Part shown: positions 61,301 to 64,000 of the stretch, piece after piece | Layout: every line of letters starts with the position of its first letter | Position numbering within the stretch: position 1 is the stretch's first letter | Source of the DNA: Nephrocerus scutellatus | Taxonomy: Eukaryota; Arthropoda; Insecta; Diptera; Pipunculidae | Direction of reading: 5' to 3' | NCBI GenBank assembly: GCA_947095585.1 | Contig: OX352763.1 | Span: 12,821,462 to 12,885,461 of the forward strand | DNA: 64,000 nucleotides | Translations under genes and position numbers: made by a program | The notes under the pieces: model-generated | What the model was told of the DNA's origin: nothing | The model's database searches: none | The model's input: the letters and a program-made list of their open reading frames with translations, nothing else

Positions 61301-63061
61301 TTCTATGCTCTCTCCACGTTTTAGATATTTTTGAGTGCCTTCCTTCTATAATTTATACTCAAGGTCGGCAAAATGAATTGAAGTTGTCTGGAAATTTTGT
61401 ATTCGTCGTCTGTGTAATGTTTAAGAGCACGTAGATCACAATATACTTTTGTTTTCTCTCTGTTATGTGGATGGAGACTATATAACTTCATTAAAATATG
61501 AAATAAAGTTAACTTGTATTTAAAAAAAAATTCAACATATTGTATTGAAATAATCGAATTTTATTTTTTCTAAAATTATCTCTCTCATTATCCTTTAAGC
61601 ATCTTCTAGTAGTACATTTATATAATATAGAATCGAATTAGCATATCGTATTGGGTAGCATAGTGAAACTCCAAGCACGGTCATTTATACACCTATATGC
61701 ATAGGCATTCTCTCCCACACACACACACACATACGCAATCACAACATGAACATAATTAGAATGCACACCTAATCCTTACCTCCATCACGCTCCATCCCGT
61801 TCTTTCACTCTCCCTCACGCTTTCTCATGTTTCCTCACGCTTCCTCACGTTCACTCCCACTTCCTCACGACCCTTAAAATCACGCTGCCTCACGCCCGAA
61901 CACAATCTCGAATACAAAACCCCACATGACATTTGAAAACCTAATTCATCATCATTTCTCTGTAAACTTCTCACTTAAACAACCACTAGTCACCTCGTCA
62001 TACAACCACCGCCACCACTCATCCCATAGCTTGTCATCTACAACATACATTCATACAACTTGTAGTTGTAGTTACTCAACTTTGTATCTATCATTCATTA
62101 ATTGTTTTTGCCTACGTAAACAAAATGCTAAAGTTCGACATTTAATTGCTTGTTTTCGACGTGGTCGTTGCCTCATTCCTACTTGTGTTCGTTCATTTGT
62201 TTTTCTTTTACGTTCTCGATTTGGTTTCCGTCGTTGTCGTCATTATCCTTGTTGTTTGGTTGTTGTTGTTTTTTTTTTCAATTTTCAAAATTTGTTTATA
62301 TTTTCGGTTCGTGATTCTCGTTTTTCTTCCTTGTTGTTGTTCTTTGTTTCACTTGTATCCGCGATTGAATCTTTTTCGATTTATTTTCAAATTTATCGAA
62401 TATTAAAAAACAATTTGTTTTGTTTATTTATTTGATTGTTATTTTATTTTTTGTTTTGTTTTTCGGTTCTTTGCTTACAAATTTTAATTTTTAATTCGTT
62501 GATGCTGTGGGCTTCGTTTTGTTTTTTTTTTTGTTGGTTCTGGTTCTGTTGTTCCGTTTGTTTTTCCGTGTACCGTTGTTCCTGTTACGATTACTATTTT
62601 CTAGTGATGACTTTATTCAAGCTCAACAACAGTTAGCCCGGTGGGCGAGTGAGGATGTGGTATCCGTCGTGGTATTGGATCAACATCAGCAAGGTACAAT
62701 GTCGGATTCCCAACAGCAAACAGGCATCGGACAATTGTCAACGGCTACAACGAGTTCCGTTATCCACCACCACGGCGATCCAACGGCATCAATGGGATCA
62801 GCGATAGTCAATGGTATAAATGTAAGTCAGAGGGACTATTACCCCTCACCACCATCAACGGAGACAGAAAGCAGTGGAAGTGTCATCCAATCGCTGCCGC
62901 TGCCGCCTCCATCCCAGTCACACCTGAGGCGCGCCCACATCGATACAAGCAGCCAGCAGCTACAACAACAGCAGCATCCACATTCGCATACACAACAGCA
63001 ACAACAAATCGGAGACGAACAATTAATGGAGAATGGTCGTTATCCGGAATATAAACACTGA
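1156..63061 (+). CDS. mmd: ADAM-family gene, mind-meld-like (5' end outside window); spliced CDS of 15 exons
   Basis: Joining 15 exons in consistent phase gives an open frame of 3312 nt (about 1103 residues plus stop). Domain order: metalloprotease C-terminal part (1-168), disintegrin (about 169-271), ADAM cysteine-rich region (about 272-414), EGF-like module (415-447), transmembrane helix (about 486-510), and a long low-complexity cytoplasmic tail (511-1103). The domain order and the loss of the catalytic glutamate fit the ADAM11/22/23 group; mind-meld is the fly member that I recognise. Members of this vertebrate group act at the cell surface as adhesion or ligand receptors rather than proteases (family knowledge). 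Signal peptide, prodomain and promoter are not in the window. Introns range from about 130 nt to about 19 kb. Residue numbers in the exon entries count from the first codon at 1156. Confidence 0.9.
2262..2594. repeat. 7-bp tandem satellite, unit CATTCCT, about 47 copies
   Basis: Near-perfect head-to-tail array of a 7-base unit, with scattered single-base variants (CATTCCT changed to TATTCCT, AATTCCT, CATTCAT or GATT at the right edge). Because 7 is not a multiple of 3 and the unit makes no stop, the same pseudo-peptide heptad (FLIPHSS) appears in more than one frame. These long open stretches are therefore not genes. Confidence 0.97.
4490..5210. repeat. Minisatellite of about 110-125-bp units, six copies
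   Basis: Each unit has a GC-rich part (ggggcccc..cccgg..gtctcc), a linker (aaaatttttacaaaaagtg), a core (catcggagatacacatgtgt) and an AT part (aaatttgaagaaaatcgggt, then a T/A run). Copies start near 4490, 4599, 4712, 4836, 4958 and 5081. The last is diverged and runs into a short (CCAG)n-like stretch at 5217-5245. Divergence between copies shows the array is not recent. Confidence 0.85.
6398..6625 (-). mobile_element. tRNA-derived SINE, degenerate copy
   Basis: Minus-strand copy of the SINE family described at 59043. Recognisable pieces: tail-side gcgaacattt...cacaaacggaagggac, middle cttattactctcggacgttt, and the tRNA-like head ending in ggcgccc at the right edge. The B-box is damaged (ttcgagcctcgaact). 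Confidence 0.65.
7123..7292 (+). CDS. mmd: mmd exon: zinc-site exon of the metalloprotease domain, catalytic Glu replaced
   Basis: 170-nt exon (acceptor ctcattac-ag, donor gtaagt) encoding residues 57-113. It contains the ADAM stretch [10 protein letters not shown] and then [12 protein letters not shown] at residues 100-111 (bases 7250-7285). The family consensus is HExxHxxGxxHD. All three zinc-ligand histidines are present, but the glutamate that activates water is Met101. The protein is therefore expected to keep the fold and perhaps zinc while lacking peptidase activity, as in vertebrate ADAM11/22/23. Phase joins both neighbours exactly (codon ACA across the left junction, AGA across the right). 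Confidence 0.93.
8195..8452 (+). mobile_element. RTE-like LINE fragment (reverse transcriptase and C-terminal parts)
   Basis: Plus-strand translation gives [20 protein letters not shown] followed, after a deletion, by LSRLFISRN and [15 protein letters not shown]. These match the same family's C-terminal region at 20664-21155 and 37339-37869. It directly abuts an opposite-strand piece of the same family. Confidence 0.7.
8453..9130 (-). mobile_element. RTE-like LINE reverse transcriptase fragment
   Basis: Minus-strand pieces read [20 protein letters not shown], then MPEDWR, then [20 protein letters not shown] and [13 protein letters not shown]. These are the conserved N-terminal reverse transcriptase blocks of endonuclease-bearing non-LTR retrotransposons. 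Several frameshifts and stops; inactive. Confidence 0.8.
9150..9480 (+). mobile_element. Jockey-like LINE reverse transcriptase fragment
   Basis: Reads [20 protein letters not shown], corresponding to the conserved 'G.PQGS.LGP.LF' block. It is followed in another frame by YDDTGIFGT (the FADD box region) and EYFIK...KINA-like remains. Frameshifted and short. Confidence 0.7.
9490..9545 (+). mobile_element. SINE 3' tail fragment
   Basis: The piece accgcaatggtctgtcgcgc followed by ATT repeats matches the 3' end of the SINE family (compare 59048-59090 on the other strand). The head is missing. Confidence 0.6.
9880..10250 (-). mobile_element. Possible LINE reverse transcriptase fragment
   Basis: On the minus strand, [19 protein letters not shown] resembles the (F/Y)ADD active-site block with its usual hydrophobic surroundings. 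The flanks are degenerate, and I cannot assign a family. Confidence 0.4.
10769..10932 (+). CDS. mmd: mmd exon: end of metalloprotease domain with Met-turn
   Basis: 164-nt exon (acceptor tctttgcag, donor gtaaat) encoding residues 114-168. It reads on from the zinc motif with [12 protein letters not shown] and then CIMAQS, the conserved methionine turn of metzincins. It closes with a Cys-containing segment (FSECS, then [10 protein letters not shown]), as at the end of ADAM catalytic domains. It leaves phase 0. The disulphide cysteines are retained although the catalytic residue is lost, which argues for a folded pseudo-enzyme rather than a decaying gene. Confidence 0.92.
11340..11850 (+). mobile_element. 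RTE-like LINE fragment (linker and start of reverse transcriptase)
   Basis: Plus-strand pieces: [31 protein letters not shown] and [20 protein letters not shown]. They match the region between endonuclease and reverse transcriptase in the family seen at 8453-9130 (minus). Many stops. Confidence 0.72.
12110..12600 (-). mobile_element. LINE family B, C-terminal fragment
   Basis: About 470 bases nearly identical in order to 13861-14330: both carry the segment encoding the IGHTLR-type C-terminal domain on the minus strand. This copy has extra indels. Confidence 0.75.
13866..14849 (-). mobile_element. LINE family B, reverse transcriptase with YADD box and C-terminal domain
   Basis: The minus-strand 215-codon stretch reads [19 protein letters not shown], then [15 protein letters not shown] (active-site YADD), then [18 protein letters not shown]. 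In a second frame it continues with [18 protein letters not shown] and a GRPKTW-like end. Typical of endonuclease-type non-LTR elements; the clade is not certain. 5' truncated; one frameshift splits the reading frame. Confidence 0.85.
14923..15087 (+). CDS. mmd: mmd exon: disintegrin domain, first half
   Basis: 165-nt exon in phase 0/0 (acceptor tttgcatttgcag, donor gtaagt) encoding residues 169-223. It starts with the typical entry [16 protein letters not shown] and continues with the CCDG and GLCCEKC cysteine clusters of ADAM disintegrin domains. Cysteine spacing looks complete. The exon directly follows an antisense LINE fragment that ends near 14849, only about 70 bases upstream of the acceptor. 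Confidence 0.93.
15221..15365 (+). CDS. mmd: mmd exon: disintegrin domain, second half with disintegrin loop
   Basis: 145-nt exon (acceptor cattgcacaacag, donor gtatgt) encoding residues 224-271. It carries the disintegrin loop [16 protein letters not shown], with ECD at the position that in some relatives is an integrin-binding RGD, followed by the CP..VYKKNG.PC motif leading to the cysteine-rich region. The intron before it is only 133 nt, the shortest in the gene. It ends one base into a glycine codon. Confidence 0.92.
16540..17780 (-). mobile_element. R1-like LINE reverse transcriptase fragment, interrupted
   Basis: The minus strand gives [33 protein letters not shown] and [20 protein letters not shown], which are consecutive reverse transcriptase blocks of R1/jockey-type elements. 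The order is interrupted at about 17030-17335 by plus-strand LINE sequence. Frameshifts and stops throughout. Confidence 0.8.
17030..17335 (+). mobile_element. LINE family B 3' end inserted in an R1-like copy
   Basis: The plus strand reads [19 protein letters not shown] and [14 protein letters not shown], the C-terminal part of the family with the FVNKC segment at 14202. It ends in a (TAAG)n tail at 17316-17334, as expected for a LINE 3' end. It lies inside the R1-like copy, so it inserted later. Confidence 0.7.
20664..22460 (-). mobile_element. RTE-like LINE, longest copy (endonuclease tail, reverse transcriptase, C-terminal domain)
   Basis: Reading the minus strand from 22460: [18 protein letters not shown] and [18 protein letters not shown] (end of an apurinic endonuclease domain), weak linker pieces, [18 protein letters not shown] (active site, about 21340), then [33 protein letters not shown] and [17 protein letters not shown]. 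The last 163-codon piece is open. Endonuclease, polymerase and C-terminal parts are collinear, so this is the best guide to the family, though broken by frameshifts. Confidence 0.82.
23715..23886 (+). CDS. mmd: mmd exon: ADAM cysteine-rich domain, first part
   Basis: 172-nt exon (acceptor tctgctttccag, donor gtgagt) encoding residues 272-328. It reads [15 protein letters not shown], then [18 protein letters not shown], then GHCGRD..., the standard ADAM cysteine-rich pattern (W.....A...CY..N..G...G.CG). It is separated from the disintegrin exon by an 8.3-kb intron full of LINE debris. Confidence 0.92.
23887..24945. other. mmd intron, no element recognised
   Basis: 1.06-kb intron. A short (GACT)n run lies at 24427-24448 and a (TCA)n run abuts the 3' acceptor. 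Otherwise nothing is recognised. Confidence 0.55.
24946..25065 (+). CDS. mmd: mmd exon: ADAM cysteine-rich domain, middle part
   Basis: 120-nt exon encoding residues 329-368. It begins with [17 protein letters not shown] and ends VEYECK, the conserved 'CG.L.C' segment of ADAM cysteine-rich regions. The acceptor is at the end of a simple (TCA/TCG)n run at 24927-24945, so its pyrimidine tract is made of microsatellite DNA. The donor is gtaagt. The phase is right on both sides. Confidence 0.9.
25410..26990 (+). mobile_element. I/LOA-like LINE with RNase H domain, degenerate
   Basis: Plus-strand blocks: [17 protein letters not shown] and [20 protein letters not shown] (reverse transcriptase). 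Next is the RNase H domain ([45 protein letters not shown]), then a Cys/His segment ([19 protein letters not shown]...CRCPALSG) and the C-terminal end. The region between the polymerase blocks is deleted. A second copy is at 43560-44340. Confidence 0.82.
27020..27290 (+). mobile_element. LINE reverse transcriptase piece plus 3' end copy
   Basis: [20 protein letters not shown] and [16 protein letters not shown] are reverse transcriptase blocks. The tail (27238-27283) repeats the family end seen at 26875-26925 almost exactly ([17 protein letters not shown] peptide), a partial internal duplication or second insertion. Confidence 0.72.
27641..27818 (+). CDS. mmd: mmd exon: end of cysteine-rich region and start of EGF-like module
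   Basis: 178-nt exon (acceptor atcaaaacag, donor gtaagt) encoding residues 369-428. It contains the hallmark [19 protein letters not shown] and then the first two cysteines of the EGF-like module (C415, C424). A second perfect GTAAGT donor lies inside the exon at 27744, exactly in phase 0. Its use would remove 75 nt (25 codons) without a frameshift; see the findings. The alternative is that the internal GTA-AGT is only a Val-Ser codon pair. Confidence 0.91.
27819..28679. other. mmd intron; faint SINE-like trace
   Basis: 861-nt intron. About 27930-27985 (agtggttacagcgttggact...) resembles the head of the SINE family, but its B-box is lost and I do not count it as a copy. Nothing else is seen. 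Confidence 0.4.
28680..28830 (+). CDS. mmd: mmd exon: EGF-like module and juxtamembrane stalk
   Basis: 151-nt exon (acceptor aacttcag, donor gtaaga) encoding residues 429-478. It completes the EGF-like module with [19 protein letters not shown], then a Thr/Pro-rich stalk ([16 protein letters not shown]). It leaves one base (G), which sets the phase required of every following transmembrane exon choice. Confidence 0.91.
29621..30690 (-). pseudogene. Mariner transposon with decayed transposase
   Basis: Minus-strand translation, across several frameshifts: [20 protein letters not shown] and [19 protein letters not shown] (helix-turn-helix part), [14 protein letters not shown] (first catalytic Asp), then [20 protein letters not shown] (second Asp) and [13 protein letters not shown] (third Asp; D34D-type spacing by eye). 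The downstream terminus starts at 29621 with a TA then cgaggggtgccgtaaaagtt, a mariner-like inverted repeat. I do not find the matching repeat at the other end, so it looks truncated there. Confidence 0.85.
30730..32220 (+). mobile_element. Jockey-superfamily LINE fragment (family C)
   Basis: Plus-strand remains in changing frames: [15 protein letters not shown] start, [11 protein letters not shown] and AVDISKAFG (polymerase block), [15 protein letters not shown] (PQGS block), and near 32090 [13 protein letters not shown] (C-terminal part). Same family as 57780-59029 and 47240-48060. Heavily decayed. Confidence 0.72.
32689..32791 (+). CDS. mmd: mmd exon: transmembrane exon, version A
   Basis: 103-nt exon (acceptor aaatttacag, donor gtagag). 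It enters with two bases completing a Gly codon and leaves AG. It encodes about 34 residues: a short hydrophilic start (GKPHDGIS), a hydrophobic helix (about residues 486-510) rich in Ile, Val, Leu and Ala, and the membrane exit CYR. Single-pass type I topology is expected. A second exon of equal phase lies at 39164. Confidence 0.9.
36640..36790 (+). mobile_element. LINE RNase H fragment
   Basis: Plus strand reads [20 protein letters not shown] followed by [15 protein letters not shown], the first RNase H block with its Asp (FTDGS). Short, isolated from its polymerase. Confidence 0.7.
36940..37960 (+). mobile_element. RTE-like LINE with internal deletion (endonuclease joined to C-terminal part)
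   Basis: An endonuclease block ([39 protein letters not shown]) at 37000-37170 is followed at 37339-37869 by an open C-terminal piece ([54 protein letters not shown]). The whole central polymerase is missing. Collinear with the copy at 20664-22460. Confidence 0.8.
39164..39263 (+). CDS. mmd: mmd exon: alternative transmembrane exon, version B
   Basis: 100-nt open segment with acceptor ag at 39162-39163 and donor gtcagt. Like version A it enters needing two bases (forming Glu) and leaves AG. It encodes about 34 residues: [10 protein letters not shown], a hydrophobic helix, and the same exit CYR. Aligned to version A from the helix start, 12 of 28 residues are identical, so it looks like an exon duplicate. 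Using both in tandem would shift the frame, so the two should be mutually exclusive. The pyrimidine tract is poor (the preceding 60 bases are mixed), suggesting regulated use. Confidence 0.75.
41806..42063 (+). other. Unrecognised 85-codon open stretch
   Basis: Open in one frame with mixed residue composition ([20 protein letters not shown]). It directly precedes LINE sequence and may be a decayed retrotransposon tail. I do not recognise it and see no splice phase linking it to mmd. Confidence 0.25.
42190..43480 (-). mobile_element. I-like LINE 3' half with RNase H domain
   Basis: Minus-strand RNase [37 protein letters not shown], then in other frames [21 protein letters not shown], [19 protein letters not shown] and the C-terminal [14 protein letters not shown] segment near 42450. 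Upstream polymerase remains to about 43480. The RNase H sequence differs from that of the copies at 25410 and 43560, so this is a second RNase H-bearing family. Confidence 0.8.
43560..44340 (+). mobile_element. I/LOA-like LINE 3' part with RNase H and Cys/His segment
   Basis: Plus strand: [60 protein letters not shown] and CSCPALSG, closely matching 26350-26830. It ends in a CTAT-repeat tail at 44315-44337, as expected for a LINE 3' end. Head-to-head against the minus-strand LINE at 42190-43480. Confidence 0.82.
44555..44812 (+). mobile_element. tRNA-derived SINE, degenerate copy
   Basis: B-box-like ggttcgaagc, then the family body (tctaaattgtagtgtgcaaa) and the 3' part gagaagctagtccctggacc followed by acaacgatctgttgagtcaa and ATTACT. 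Old and diverged. Confidence 0.55.
45040..45285 (+). mobile_element. Possible retroposon 3' end with AAT-repeat tail
   Basis: About 200 bases of unrecognised sequence (containing tctaggtcgcagtgcaccag) end in seven AAT repeats at 45257-45280. A simple-repeat tail after non-coding body is typical of a LINE or SINE 3' end, but the family is not one of those named here. Confidence 0.4.
47240..48060 (+). mobile_element. Family C LINE, C-terminal fragment
   Basis: Plus strand: [20 protein letters not shown] and [10 protein letters not shown], then [17 protein letters not shown], then [19 protein letters not shown] followed by [14 protein letters not shown]. This is the conserved C-terminal end of jockey-superfamily polymerases. 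One or more frameshifts. Confidence 0.78.
48404..48480 (-). mobile_element. SINE 3' tail fragment
   Basis: Starts with AAT repeats, then attcggcgtgacagaaccat and gcggtccaatgcctaacttc, matching the SINE 3' end on the minus strand. It lies just before a full plus-strand copy. Confidence 0.7.
48535..48826 (+). mobile_element. tRNA-derived SINE, near-full copy
   Basis: It has a tRNA-like head with A-box (tggctcagtgg) and perfect B-box (ggttcgaatcc), then ..caacacc, then the body (ttttcacggtgtcacctctc; cttgtcacggaaagcttctc; caaaaatatacatgcacc) and a 3' end agaagctaggcc...gcgccgaatatt with an ATT-rich tail. Not a tRNA gene: the acceptor stem does not close and the body is shared by all copies. Confidence 0.85.
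48838..49520 (-). mobile_element. RTE-like LINE reverse transcriptase fragment
   Basis: Sequence order matches 21420-21760 and 8453-8900 on the minus strand (for example gactttgaagtc/ctatcatagatggcttt, gctgggataccatctgatcc). It encodes the SDGI.AELI and IDFKAAYDS-type blocks. Highly decayed. Confidence 0.68.
51611..51769 (+). CDS. mmd: mmd exon: membrane-proximal cytoplasmic segment
   Basis: 159-nt exon (acceptor actaatgccag, donor gtaagt) encoding residues 513-565. It starts with the basic stop-transfer run [17 protein letters not shown] and ends [10 protein letters not shown]. An in-frame ATG at 51579 just upstream belongs to intron sequence: the AG in the next AGG codon is the acceptor, and the exon must complete the AG left by either transmembrane exon. 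The exon is far from the transmembrane exons (about 19 kb from version A). Confidence 0.88.
51870..52172. repeat. Tandem duplication, period about 154 bp
   Basis: Two adjacent copies of one AT-rich unit. Shared landmarks (taacagatagct; caaatttactctggtgatta; cacataagc.gtagttctat) recur 154 bases apart, for example at 51901 and 52055. Only a few substitutions separate them, so this is a fairly recent local event. Confidence 0.88.
52366..52632 (-). mobile_element. tRNA-derived SINE, near-full copy
   Basis: Minus-strand copy: AAT-repeat tail at left, cgacgcgacagatcgttgca, the body, then the head with B-box complement ggattcgaacc, the A-box region cactgagcca and cggcgcc. Nothing in it codes for protein. 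Confidence 0.85.
52790..53540 (-). mobile_element. RTE-like LINE fragment interrupted by a SINE
   Basis: The minus strand follows 8700-9130 block by block (gcgagccctccagatttaatca; gagccgattta...ctaactt; tcattggtgaagcctccaat). The collinearity breaks exactly at 53006/53211, where the SINE sits. Confidence 0.75.
53007..53210 (+). mobile_element. tRNA-derived SINE inserted in an RTE-like LINE
   Basis: Head agtggctctagtgg..gtgttgg, B-box ggttcgaagt (damaged), body and 3' end taagctaggcc...attactatt. Flanked by the direct repeat ttcaacgc (52999-53006 and 53211-53218), the target-site duplication; the LINE reads through when it is removed. Confidence 0.85.
54087..54154 (+). CDS. mmd: mmd exon: short cytoplasmic exon
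   Basis: 68-nt exon (acceptor tatatttcgcag, donor gtaagt) encoding residues 566-588, beginning [20 protein letters not shown]. It is charged and contains a basic patch followed by a Ser/Gly/acidic stretch that could be phosphorylated (inference). Skipping it would shift the frame (68 is not divisible by 3), so it is probably constitutive. Confidence 0.86.
54155..54918. other. mmd intron, nothing recognised
   Basis: 764-nt AT-rich intron without a repeat or element that I can identify. Confidence 0.6.
54919..55663 (+). CDS. mmd: mmd exon: large cytoplasmic exon
   Basis: 745-nt exon (acceptor ggttttttacag, donor gttagt), residues 589-836. It has three parts. The first 100 or so residues are well mixed and start [20 protein letters not shown], containing a predicted helical segment ([20 protein letters not shown]). 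Next is a Gly/Val run at about 55333-55404, then a His/Gln-rich run. It closes with a coiled-coil-like stretch ([18 protein letters not shown]) and an acidic end ([14 protein letters not shown]). The upstream ATG at 54864 is intronic. GC content is clearly higher than in the flanking introns. If the 198-nt intron after it is retained, translation continues to a stop at 55764-55766. Confidence 0.9.
55862..56206 (+). CDS. mmd: mmd exon: histidine-rich cytoplasmic exon
   Basis: 345-nt exon (acceptor cgttttttag, donor gtaggt) encoding residues 837-951. After an [19 protein letters not shown] opening it carries a dense His-rich tract (about 56000-56120; repeated H-S/H-T/H-G pairs such as [15 protein letters not shown]) and then an acidic end (DRETPDSE). 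The frame is intact and consistent with the next exon. The donor itself contains the in-frame TAG, so unspliced transcripts stop at 56208-56210. Confidence 0.88.
57780..58630 (+). mobile_element. Family C LINE fragment (polymerase and C-terminal remains)
   Basis: Plus strand in shifting frames: [20 protein letters not shown], then a [17 protein letters not shown] block, [20 protein letters not shown], and [21 protein letters not shown]-terminal remains continue to about 58630. Collinear with the next copy, which starts directly after it. Confidence 0.78.
58640..59029 (+). mobile_element. Family C LINE fragment, second copy
   Basis: [40 protein letters not shown] and [19 protein letters not shown], then [20 protein letters not shown] and the PQG block, where it stops at a SINE. 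It is a better preserved version of the copy just upstream. After the SINE the polymerase does not continue, so the element was already truncated. Confidence 0.82.
59043..59315 (-). mobile_element. tRNA-derived SINE with 13-bp target-site duplication
   Basis: Full minus-strand copy: T-rich/AAT tail, attcggcgcgacagaccatt, body, then the head (B-box complement attcgaacc; tgctcagaagtccacggcgcc). Flanked by perfect direct repeats aaacttggagatt at 59030-59042 and 59316-59328. This copy best defines the ends of the family (about 270 bp). Confidence 0.92.
59615..59735. repeat. Tandem duplication, period 70 bp
   Basis: Two copies of a segment with ctcttaggtatattaa / ctcctaggtatattaa, then ttacgtagaa.atagacacat and cttaacg or attaacg, at 59615 and 59685. 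Moderately diverged. Confidence 0.8.
60975..61248 (-). mobile_element. tRNA-derived SINE, near-full copy
   Basis: It carries tttggcgcgatgaagcgttg, gcctagcttctcgcgaccat, the body (ccgtgacaagttattactct), B-box complement (attcgaacgt, damaged) and atggcgccc at the right end. Same order as the copy at 59043. Confidence 0.82.
62605..63061 (+). CDS. mmd: mmd terminal coding exon
   Basis: 457-nt exon (acceptor actattttctag) encoding residues 952-1103 and the TGA stop at 63059. It begins [19 protein letters not shown], contains a Pro-rich stretch (SLPLPPPS, a possible SH3 ligand by motif only) and Gln/His runs, and ends GRYPEYKH. No C-terminal PDZ-ligand motif of the kind known in ADAM22 is visible. 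The preceding intron is 6.4 kb. The exon is followed by an A-rich 3' UTR. Confidence 0.88.
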
Positions 63062-63259
63062 TAATAACTATTTGGGGTCAATGTGATCCGCCCCCCAATG
63101 TGATTTTATACGTAGTTATGTAGTTATGTGCAAACGTGAAATTAATTTATATTTATATACTTGCTTAATATAATTATATATATACACATACACATACATA
63201 ATTAATAGAAAGTTGTTTTATTAATTGATGATGATGAACAATAAAGATTTATCACTTCA

Positions 63260-63293
<34 letters not shown>

Positions 63294-64000
63294 AACATAC
63301 AAACACACAGCCACATACGATACCAGTTATTAATTAAGGACATTAATGACAGAAACTCAATTAATTAATTAAGTAAGCGATAAATCAATGCAGAAATTGT
63401 TTTGTTAATTGCACAAGAATAAATGTTAAACGTTAATAATTGATAATAAAAAAAATATAAATTTAATGAGAACAACAACAATGCAAAAAAAAAACAAAAT
63501 ACTCAACACTCACACACAAGTGAAAAACCAAATAGATACACACCCCAATAAAAATTTATATTAAATTATGGAAATTGAAAAAAAACCCAAGCTACAGAAA
63601 TGAAAAACATAAACCTTTGTAACTAAATGTAGCTTAAATACACCAAAAACACACACACACATTTTATACCAAAGATAAACAAAAATAGAAAATTTATTAA
63701 TATATAATATAACTAGAAAAATGTAACAAACAACAAAAACAATTTAATTTATTAGTAGGACGAACGGAGAAAAAATAATAAAAATTCAAAGTCAATTTTT
63801 TTGTAACGAGCAACAACAACACACGGAAATCTTACAATTGCAAAGTTTTACCGTAAAATTCTGACTGGTTGTCCTGATTGTTATTACCCTTAAATATAAA
63901 TAATTGCAAAAGGACAAACACATTCATTAGCACTAAGTAATTTAAAAAAATGACAAAAGACGAAATGACATCAGTATCAGGGTGTGAGCTTCACTTTTGT
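63062..64000 (+). other. mmd 3' UTR / downstream region
   Basis: AT-rich sequence without an open frame after the stop. Candidate polyadenylation signals AATAAA occur at 63240, 63418 and 63547. A (AC)n microsatellite occupies 63261-63291, and A-rich CA repeats occur to about 63660. I cannot tell where the transcript ends; it may extend beyond the window. Confidence 0.55.

Larger units (their letters stand above)
56207..62604. other. mmd intron with LINE family C and SINEs
   Basis: 6.4-kb intron. LINE pieces at 57780-59029, SINEs at 59043 and 60975, and a 70-bp duplication at 59615. 56210-57770, 59760-60970 and 61250-61790 show nothing recognisable. 61793-61890 is rich in CTCACG/CTCACGC repeats, and 62150-62600 is strongly T-rich before the acceptor. 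Confidence 0.6.

Noticed and set aside
61926..62604. 169-codon and overlapping open frames before the last exon
   Set aside because: They come from T/C-rich sequence before the acceptor, lack any family motif and do not fit the splice phase.

Overview
The window is intronic-scale DNA from an AT-rich insect genome, most likely a higher fly (Diptera, possibly a tephritid fruit fly; the genus cannot be settled from the sequence). One gene occupies almost all of it on the + strand: a membrane-anchored ADAM-family protein of the ADAM11/22/23 group, best matched to Drosophila mind-meld (mmd). The 5' end (signal peptide, prodomain, start of the metalloprotease domain) lies upstream of base 1. The stop codon is at 63059-63061, followed by a 3' UTR.

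I can join 15 exons whose splice phases all agree: 1156-1325, 7123-7292, 10769-10932, 14923-15087, 15221-15365, 23715-23886, 24946-25065, 27641-27818, 28680-28830, 32689-32791 (or alternatively 39164-39263), 51611-51769, 54087-54154, 54919-55663, 55862-56206 and 62605-63061. Together they encode about 1103 residues: the C-terminal part of a metalloprotease domain, a disintegrin domain, a cysteine-rich region, an EGF-like module, one transmembrane segment, and a cytoplasmic tail of nearly 600 residues rich in Gly, His and Gln. The zinc-binding motif lacks its catalytic glutamate (Met instead), so the protein should be a non-proteolytic adhesion or receptor ADAM.

The most interesting part is splicing around the membrane segment. 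A second transmembrane exon (39164-39263) has the same entry and exit phases as the first (32689-32791) and ends in the same three residues. This is the signature of mutually exclusive exons. Three further candidate small exons lie nearby: 45 nt at 38686, 30 nt at 40792, and a stop-containing one at 46228 that would give a soluble protein.

The large introns are graveyards of mobile elements. They hold many broken non-LTR retrotransposons (an RTE-like family, a second family with a Tyr-Ala-Asp-Asp box and an Ile-Gly-His-Thr tail domain, R1-like, RNase H-bearing I/LOA-like, and jockey-like), a decayed mariner, and at least eight copies of a tRNA-derived SINE. Two SINE copies have target-site duplications where they landed in older LINEs. 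There is also a 7-bp satellite, a roughly 120-bp minisatellite and several local duplications. Domain borders of the elements are approximate because all are broken. No true tRNA, rRNA or CRISPR feature was seen.
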